Assembly: GCF_003818135.1 (NCBI RefSeq)
Contig: NZ_RPOH01000039.1
Location: 1-32,810 of the forward strand
Direction of reading: 5' to 3'
DNA length: 32,810 nucleotides
DNA from: Buttiauxella warmboldiae
Lineage (GTDB): Bacteria > Pseudomonadota > Gammaproteobacteria > Enterobacterales > Enterobacteriaceae
Each line of letters starts with the position of its first letter. Position 1 is the stretch's first letter. The notes below the pieces were generated by a model. The model made no database searches and was not told the origin of the DNA. It saw only the letters and a program-made list of their open reading frames with translations. A program made the translations under genes and the position numbers. Positions 28,075 through 32,810 of this stretch are shown here, in pieces.

Positions 28075-29100
28075 ATGAAAAAGACTTTGATCTCCACTCT
28101 GGTCGCTGCCGGTGCATTATTCGCAGTTACCGGTCAGGCTCATGCAGGCACCACTTTTGATGCGGTAAAAAAGAAAGGCTTCGTGCAATGTGGCATAAGT
28201 GATGGCCTGCCGGGATTTTCTTATGCCGATGCCAACGGTAAGTTTACCGGTATTGATGTGGATGTGTGCCGCGGCGTTGCGGCTGCGGTATTTGGCGATG
28301 CCACGAAAGTTAAATACACGCCACTGACCGCAAAAGAGCGTTTTACGGCATTGCAGTCGGGTGAAGTGGACATTTTGTCGCGTAATACCACCTGGACCTC
28401 CTCGCGCGATGCGGGCATGGGCATGATGTTCACCGGCGTGACTTATTACGACGGCATTGGCTTTCTCACCCACAACAAAGCGGGTCTGAAGAGCGCGAAA
28501 GAGCTGGATGGCGCAACCGTCTGTATTCAGGCCGGTACCGATACTGAACTGAACGTTGCCGATTACTTCAAAGCCAACAAGATGAAATACACACCGGTCA
28601 CCTTTGACCGCTCTGATGAATCAGCCAAAGCGCTGGAATCCGGCCGCTGCGATACGCTGGCCTCCGACCAGTCACAACTTTATGCCCTGCGCATCAAGCT
28701 GAGCACGCCTGGTGAATGGATTGTGCTGCCAGAAGTCATTTCCAAAGAACCTTTAGGCCCGGTTGTACGTCGCGGTGACGAAGACTGGTTCTCCATCGTG
28801 CGCTGGACTCTGTTCGCCATGCTAAATGCCGAAGAGATGGGCGTTGACTCGAAAAATGTTGATCAAATGGCGGCAAACCCAACCACTCCTGATATGGCAC
28901 ACCTGTTAGGTAAAGAAGGGGACTTCGGTAAAGATCTGAAGCTTGATAACAAATGGGCGTATAACATCGTCAAACAAGTGGGTAACTACGCCGAAATTTT
29001 CGAGCACAACGTCGGTTCTGACAGCCCGCTGAAAATCAAACGTGGCCAAAACAATTTGTGGAGCAAAGGCGGCATCCAGTACGCACCACCGGTTCGCTAA
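28075..29100 (+). CDS. aapJ: amino-acid ABC transporter periplasmic substrate-binding protein (YhdW/AapJ)
   Basis: This 341-residue protein has a Sec signal peptide with a likely cut after AHA (residue 24). The type II periplasmic binding fold of the polar/general L-amino-acid family follows: FVQCGISDGLPGFSYADANGKFTGIDVDVCRG, then TVCIQAGTDTELN and the LGPVVRRGDEDW segment. It should deliver amino acids to AapQM. It is first in the operon, downstream of the sigma-54 promoter. A strong hairpin follows its stop codon. I recall yhdW as a pseudogene in E. coli K-12; here the frame is intact. Confidence 0.93.
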   Translation: MKKTLISTLVAAGALFAVTGQAHAGTTFDAVKKKGFVQCGISDGLPGFSYADANGKFTGIDVDVCRGVAAAVFGDATKVKYTPLTAKERFTALQSGEVDILSRNTTWTSSRDAGMGMMFTGVTYYDGIGFLTHNKAGLKSAKELDGATVCIQAGTDTELNVADYFKANKMKYTPVTFDRSDESAKALESGRCDTLASDQSQLYALRIKLSTPGEWIVLPEVISKEPLGPVVRRGDEDWFSIVRWTLFAMLNAEEMGVDSKNVDQMAANPTTPDMAHLLGKEGDFGKDLKLDNKWAYNIVKQVGNYAEIFEHNVGSDSPLKIKRGQNNLWSKGGIQYAPPVR

Positions 29101-29116
29101 GCGAGACGTCAGAAAT

Positions 29117-29138
29117 GGGCACTGCCAGAGCAGTGCCC
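29117..29138 (+). repeat. strong intercistronic hairpin between aapJ and aapQ
   Basis: GGGCACTGC (29117-29125) and GCAGTGCCC (29130-29138) form a perfect 9-bp stem with loop CAGA and no U-run. Such hairpins after binding-protein genes (for example malE) often protect the upstream mRNA and raise binding protein over permease. That role is inferred. Confidence 0.75.
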
Positions 29139-29170
29139 AGGGTTTGAGTTTAGGTTACTGAGGTTCGCTT

Positions 29171-30352
29171 ATGTCCCATCGCCGCCCACTGATAAAAGGT
29201 GAGATCTCTTTTTCTAACCCAGCGGTTCGTGCCTGGCTGTATCAGATTGTTGCAGTCATCATCGTCGCAGGCATCGCCATTTACCTGATACACAACACCG
29301 TCACTAACCTTAGCAATCGTGGCATTACCTCAGGTTTTGCATTCCTTGAGCGTAGCGCTGGCTTCGGTATCGTTCAGCACCTCATTGATTATGAGCAGGG
29401 GGATGCCTATGGCCGCGTATTTGCCGTCGGCCTGTTGAATACCCTATTGGTTTCTGCGTTGTGTATCGTTTTTGCTTCTTTTATCGGCTTCTTTCTTGGC
29501 CTTGCCCGGCTTTCCGATAACTGGTTATTACGCAAACTATCAACTTTTTATATCGAGACGTTCCGCAATATCCCCCCTTTATTGCAGATCTTCTTCTGGT
29601 ATTTCGCCGTATTGCGTAATTTGCCAGGCCCACGCCAGGCGGTCAGCGCATTCGATCTGCTGTTTCTGAGCAATCGCGGGCTTTATCTTCCTTTTCCGCA
29701 GATAGCCGATGGAGCGCTGGCGTTTATTGTTGCCATTGCGCTGGCGCTGCTCATCTTTGCGGGCCTGTATCGCTATAACAGAATGCATCAGATCAAAACC
29801 GGGCAGCTGCGCCGAAGCTGGCCATATGCATTGGCACTGTTGCTCTTATTACCGCTGCTTGCTCAATGGCTTTTCGGTGCCGCGCTCCATTGGGATATCC
29901 CCGCCTTACGCGGCTTTAACTTCCGTGGCGGTATGGTGCTGATCCCTGAACTTGCGGCATTAACTCTGGCTTTATCGGTGTATACCTCCGCTTTTATTGC
30001 CGAAATTATTCGTGCCGGTATTCAGTCAGTACCCTATGGTCAGCATGAGGCTGCACGCTCGTTAGGGATACCCAATCCTGTCACTTTGCGTCAGGTCATC
30101 ATTCCCCAGGCAATGCGCGTGATTATTCCTCCGCTTACCAGCCAGTATCTGAATATTGTCAAAAACTCATCGCTGGCGGCGGCAATTGGCTACCCGGATA
30201 TGGTTTCATTATTTGCCGGTACGGTACTTAATCAGACGGGACAGGCGATTGAAACTATTGCCATAACCATGTCGGTTTACCTGGCTATCAGCCTGACGAT
30301 TTCGTTGCTGATGAATATTTATAATCGGCGAATTGCCCTGATTGAGCGCTAA
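29171..30352 (+). CDS. aapQ: amino-acid ABC transporter permease (YhdX/AapQ)
   Basis: This 393-residue inner-membrane permease belongs to the HisM/GlnP-type family, in the long Aap form. Membrane segments begin at about residue 20, and the ABC-transporter core lies at about 85-130 and 255-385. The EAA loop that contacts the ATPase is GQHEAARSLGIPNPVTLRQV followed by IIPQAMRVIIPPL. It should form a heterodimer with AapM. GAGG lies seven bases before the ATG, and aapM starts nine bases after its stop. Confidence 0.94.
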   Translation: MSHRRPLIKGEISFSNPAVRAWLYQIVAVIIVAGIAIYLIHNTVTNLSNRGITSGFAFLERSAGFGIVQHLIDYEQGDAYGRVFAVGLLNTLLVSALCIVFASFIGFFLGLARLSDNWLLRKLSTFYIETFRNIPPLLQIFFWYFAVLRNLPGPRQAVSAFDLLFLSNRGLYLPFPQIADGALAFIVAIALALLIFAGLYRYNRMHQIKTGQLRRSWPYALALLLLLPLLAQWLFGAALHWDIPALRGFNFRGGMVLIPELAALTLALSVYTSAFIAEIIRAGIQSVPYGQHEAARSLGIPNPVTLRQVIIPQAMRVIIPPLTSQYLNIVKNSSLAAAIGYPDMVSLFAGTVLNQTGQAIETIAITMSVYLAISLTISLLMNIYNRRIALIER

Positions 30353-30361
30353 GGGATCACC

Positions 30362-31462
30362 ATGACGAAAGCATTAATGTCGCAGCACACGCGCCCAAAA
30401 GCCGTGCGCTCAGGCGCTATTCAGTGGGCACGCAAAAATCTTTTTTCCAGCTGGTCTAATAGCTTACTGACGATTTTCTGTTTCTGGATGCTGTGGCAGC
30501 TTATCCCGCCGTTGCTAAACTGGACGGTTTTCCAGGCGAACTGGGTCGGTGATAGCCGTGCTGATTGCACAAAAGAAGGCGCCTGCTGGGTGTTTATCCA
30601 CGCGCGCTTTGGGCAATTCATGTATGGACTCTACCCACACGATCAGCGCTGGCGCATCAATCTTGCCCTGCTTATTGGCCTGGCTTCTATTATCCCTATG
30701 TTCTGGAATGCCATGCCGCGCCGTGGGCGCTATATCACCACCTGGGCGGTCATCTATCCGCTGGTGGTTTGGGGGCTGCTATACGGTGGATTTTTAGGGC
30801 TGGATCGCGTTGAAACGCGTCAGTGGGGCGGCCTTACATTAACGTTAATCATCGCATCAGTAGGGATCGCCGGAGCGTTGCCATTGGGGATCTTACTGGC
30901 CTTAGGCCGCCGTTCGACCATGCCGGTCGTCAGGATCTTATCGATTGTCTTTATAGAATTCTGGCGCGGCGTGCCGCTCATCACCGTGTTGTTTATGTCC
31001 TCCGTAATGCTGCCGCTGTTTCTCTCGGAAGGCACCAGCATTGATAAGCTGATCCGTGCACTGGTCGGGGTGATCCTCTTTCAGTCAGCCTATGTGGCTG
31101 AGGTGGTACGTGGTGGATTACAGGCATTGCCGAAAGGCCAATACGAAGCAGCGGAATCTCTGGCGCTGGGATACTGGAAGACACAAGGCCTGGTTATCTT
31201 GCCTCAGGCCCTGAAAATGGTCATCCCAGGTCTGGTAAACACCATTATTGCGCTATTTAAAGACACCAGTCTGGTGATCATTATTGGCCTGTTTGATCTT
31301 TTCAGTAGCGTGCAGCAGGCCACTGTTGACCCTGCCTGGCTTGGCATGTCGACCGAAGGCTACGTCTTTGCCGCGCTCGTCTACTGGATCTTCTGTTTCA
31401 GCATGTCGCGCTACAGCCAGCACCTGGAAAAACGTTTTAACACCGGACGAACACCGCACTGA
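30362..31462 (+). CDS. aapM: amino-acid ABC transporter permease (YhdY/AapM)
   Basis: This is the second permease, 366 residues, with several membrane segments and an extra periplasmic insertion near residues 55-95 ([19 protein letters not shown], with two cysteines). The EAA loop is [20 protein letters not shown] followed by [13 protein letters not shown]. Together with AapQ it makes the membrane channel. The start has AAGGGATCACC upstream. aapP follows after 10 bases with its own GAGGATCG site. Confidence 0.94.
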   Translation: MTKALMSQHTRPKAVRSGAIQWARKNLFSSWSNSLLTIFCFWMLWQLIPPLLNWTVFQANWVGDSRADCTKEGACWVFIHARFGQFMYGLYPHDQRWRINLALLIGLASIIPMFWNAMPRRGRYITTWAVIYPLVVWGLLYGGFLGLDRVETRQWGGLTLTLIIASVGIAGALPLGILLALGRRSTMPVVRILSIVFIEFWRGVPLITVLFMSSVMLPLFLSEGTSIDKLIRALVGVILFQSAYVAEVVRGGLQALPKGQYEAAESLALGYWKTQGLVILPQALKMVIPGLVNTIIALFKDTSLVIIIGLFDLFSSVQQATVDPAWLGMSTEGYVFAALVYWIFCFSMSRYSQHLEKRFNTGRTPH

Positions 31463-31472
31463 GGATCGATCA

Positions 31473-32231
31473 ATGAGTCAAATTACTATGCAGCCCGCGG
31501 ATGCGATGATCATGCTGGAAAATGTGAATAAGTGGTACGGGCAGTTTCACGTGCTGAAAGATATTAATCTGCAGGTGCAGCAGGGAGAACGTATTGTTCT
31601 ATGCGGCCCCTCCGGCTCCGGAAAATCCACCACTATTCGCTGCATCAATCATCTGGAAGAACATCAGCAGGGGCGTATCGTCGTTGATGGCACCGAACTT
31701 AACGATGATTTACGTAATATAGAGAAAGTACGCACTGAGGTTGGGATGGTGTTCCAGCATTTTAATCTTTTCCCACACCTGACCGTTTTGCAAAACTGCA
31801 CGCTGGCCCCTGTTTGGGTACGTAAAATGCCAAAGAAAGAGGCTGAAGCATTAGCCATGCATTATCTGGAACGCGTGCGTATTGCCGAACATGCACATAA
31901 ATTCCCCGGGCAAATATCCGGTGGACAACAGCAACGCGTGGCAATTGCTCGTTCTCTATGCATGAAGCCAAAGATAATGCTGTTTGATGAGCCGACTTCA
32001 GCACTCGATCCTGAGATGGTCAAAGAAGTGCTGGATACCATGATTGGCCTGGCTGAATCTGGCATGACAATGCTGTGCGTCACGCATGAAATGGGCTTTG
32101 CGCGAACGGTGGCTGATAGGGTTATCTTTATGGACAGAGGTGAAATTGTGGAGCAGGCACCGCCTGATGAGTTCTTTGCACACCCTAAGTCAGAGCGTAC
32201 CCGAGCCTTCCTGTCGCAGGTTATTCATTGA
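31473..32231 (+). CDS. aapP: amino-acid ABC transporter ATP-binding protein (YhdZ/AapP)
   Basis: This 252-residue ATPase has all motifs intact: Walker [10 protein letters not shown] (45-53), Q-loop [10 protein letters not shown], signature ISGGQQQR, Walker [13 protein letters not shown] and H-loop CVTHEMGFA. It is the energy-coupling subunit for AapQM in the polar amino-acid uptake group. The ATG at 31473 fits the E. coli length; the frame extends upstream to 31284 within aapM but that part is not conserved. It ends the operon and converges on the rRNA operon terminator. Confidence 0.96.
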   Translation: MSQITMQPADAMIMLENVNKWYGQFHVLKDINLQVQQGERIVLCGPSGSGKSTTIRCINHLEEHQQGRIVVDGTELNDDLRNIEKVRTEVGMVFQHFNLFPHLTVLQNCTLAPVWVRKMPKKEAEALAMHYLERVRIAEHAHKFPGQISGGQQQRVAIARSLCMKPKIMLFDEPTSALDPEMVKEVLDTMIGLAESGMTMLCVTHEMGFARTVADRVIFMDRGEIVEQAPPDEFFAHPKSERTRAFLSQVIH

Positions 32232-32274
32232 TACCTGAATATAGCGGTATTTTCTGGCTAAAATCCAAAACAAA

Positions 32275-32298
32275 AAGGCCATCCTTGCGGATGGCCTT
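32275..32298. terminator. rRNA operon terminator, shared with aapP
   Basis: AAGGCCATCC (32275-32284) and GGATGGCCTT (32289-32298) form a perfect 10-bp stem with loop TTGC. On the minus strand it continues TTTTTGTTTTGG and resembles the E. coli rrnB T2 stem. On the plus strand it closes aapJQMP with GTTGTTTATTT. Confidence 0.93.
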
Positions 32299-32310
32299 GT
32301 TGTTTATTTG

Positions 32311-32430
32311 GAGCCTGGCAGTTCCCTACTCTCGCATGGGGAGACCCCACACTACCATCGGCGCTACGGCGTTTCACTTCTGAGTTCGGCATGGGGTCAG
32401 GTGGGACCACCGCGCTACTGCCGCCAGGCA
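32311..32430 (-). rRNA. rrfF: 5S ribosomal RNA (distal copy, rrfF-like)
   Basis: The reverse complement begins TGCCTGGCGGCAGTAGCGCG and ends AACTGCCAGGCTC, giving 120 bases, the standard enterobacterial 5S. It follows tRNA-Thr and precedes the operon terminator, the arrangement of E. coli rrnD (rrfD-thrV-rrfF). It keeps G at position 13, unlike the other copy. The 3' terminal CTC differs from the usual CAT at two bases. Confidence 0.97.
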
Positions 32431-32468
32431 AATTCTTTATCAAGCAGCCGAACGTTAAACCTAAAAAC

Positions 32469-32544
32469 TGGTGCTGATACCCAGAGTCGAACTGGGGACC
32501 TCACCCTTACCAAGGGTGCGCTCTACCAACTGAGCCATATCAGC
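32469..32544 (-). tRNA. thrV: tRNA-Thr(GGT)
   Basis: The reverse complement runs from GCTGATATGGCTCAGTTGGT to ...TATCAGCACCA. The 76-base cloverleaf has an acceptor stem GCTGATA/TATCAGC, an anticodon arm CCCTTGGTAAGGG with anticodon GGT, a T-arm with GTTCGAC, and an encoded CCA. It lies between two 5S genes and is processed from the rRNA transcript. Confidence 0.98.
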
Positions 32545-32682
32545 ACACTTTAATTTGGAGCCTGGCAGTTGATGAACTTCGTTCACCCTACGGGCCGTTG
32601 CTTCGCAACGTTCAGGCTTCGCCTGTCCTACTCTCTGAGAGTAGAGAACTGCCCCGTATCACCAGGATACAACTTTAATTTA
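32545..32682 (-). other. structured spacer with a 5S 3'-end relic, rrnB T1-T2-like
   Basis: In rRNA sense the spacer follows the proximal 5S. It contains a GTATC/GATAC hairpin, CTACTCTC/GAGAGTAG (32628-32644), CAGGC-GAA-GCCTG (32613-32625), CGTTGC-GAA-GCAACG (32596-32610) and TGAAC-GAA-GTTCA (32573-32585). It ends in AACTGCCAGGCTC (32558-32570), a copy of the 5S 3' end. The order AGTAGGAC...GAACGTTGCGAAGCAACGG...AACTGCCAGGC parallels the E. coli rrnB segment between T1 and T2 (memory). No gene. Confidence 0.75.
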
Positions 32683-32802
32683 GAGCCTGGCAGTTCCCTA
32701 CTCTCGCATGGGGAGACCCCACACTACCATCGGCGCTACGGCGTTTCACTTCTGAGTTCGGCATGGGGTCAGGTGGGACCACCGCGCTAGTGCCGCCAGG
32801 CA
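32683..32802 (-). rRNA. rrfD: 5S ribosomal RNA (proximal copy, rrfD-like)
   Basis: This is a second complete 120-base 5S gene, identical to the distal copy except at rRNA position 13 (C here, G there; plus-strand base 32790). The 23S gene should lie just beyond the right edge. Flanking bases after the 3' end (TAAATTAAA) resemble those after the spacer relic. Confidence 0.96.
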
Positions 32803-32810
32803 TATTCTGT

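Noticed and set aside
32573-32644. CRISPR-like or REP repeat array in the rRNA spacer
   Set aside because: The hairpins differ in stem sequence and spacing; only the GAA loops are shared, so it is rRNA spacer structure, not an array.

Overview
The window is enterobacterial chromosome (Enterobacteriaceae, Enterobacter/Klebsiella-like). Nearly every gene is an easily recognised orthologue of the E. coli K-12 argR-to-rrnD neighbourhood, and Fis appears identical to the E. coli protein. Several differences from K-12 point away from Escherichia: an extra aldehyde dehydrogenase beside aaeB, msrPQ and a type II dehydroquinase (aroQ) between csrD and accB, and the amino-acid ABC operon (aapJQMP/yhdWXYZ) directly after fis. 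Comparisons with E. coli are from memory and were not computed. I see no phage, insertion sequence, integron or CRISPR array.

Layout, left to right. (1) 1-2102: the last codons of a YhcN-type DUF1471 protein, then on the minus strand a barstar-like gene (yhcO) and a GabD-like aldehyde dehydrogenase. (2) 2154-6389: the aromatic-acid efflux locus aaeXAB (minus) with its divergent LysR regulator aaeR (plus). The control region between them has nested palindromes and a near-consensus CRP site. (3) 6411-13325 (minus): tldD, yhdP and rng (RNase G). Upstream lies yhdE (Maf pyrophosphatase), broken by an in-frame TGA. (4) 13917-18775 (minus): the cell-shape genes mreB, mreC and mreD, and the degenerate GGDEF/EAL regulator csrD. 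(5) 19060-25947 (plus): msrPQ (periplasmic methionine sulfoxide repair), aroQ, accBC (acetyl-CoA carboxylase), yhdT, panF (pantothenate uptake) and prmA (ribosomal protein L11 methylation). (6) 26255-27685: the dusB-fis growth-rate-regulated operon with its typical GC-rich discriminator promoter and Fis autoregulatory sites. (7) 27721-32231: an intact four-gene amino-acid ABC transporter behind an excellent sigma-54 promoter and NtrC-like sites. (8) 32275-32810: the distal end of a minus-strand rRNA operon of rrnD type: 5S, a structured spacer, tRNA-Thr(GGT), 5S, terminator.

The genes are mostly core housekeeping functions: envelope building (mre, yhdP, acc), RNA processing and decay (rng, csrD, dusB, the rrn end), growth-phase control (fis) and nitrogen-controlled amino-acid uptake (aap). 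I did not find a wholly new multi-gene system. The observations most worth checking are the yhdE nonsense codon and its effect on rng coupling, the 5S-relic/hairpin spacer in the rRNA operon, the sigma-54/NtrC layout ahead of aapJ, the aaeX-aaeR control region, the extra aldehyde dehydrogenase next to the pump, the tldD 9-bp repeat expansion and the csrD in-frame deletion.
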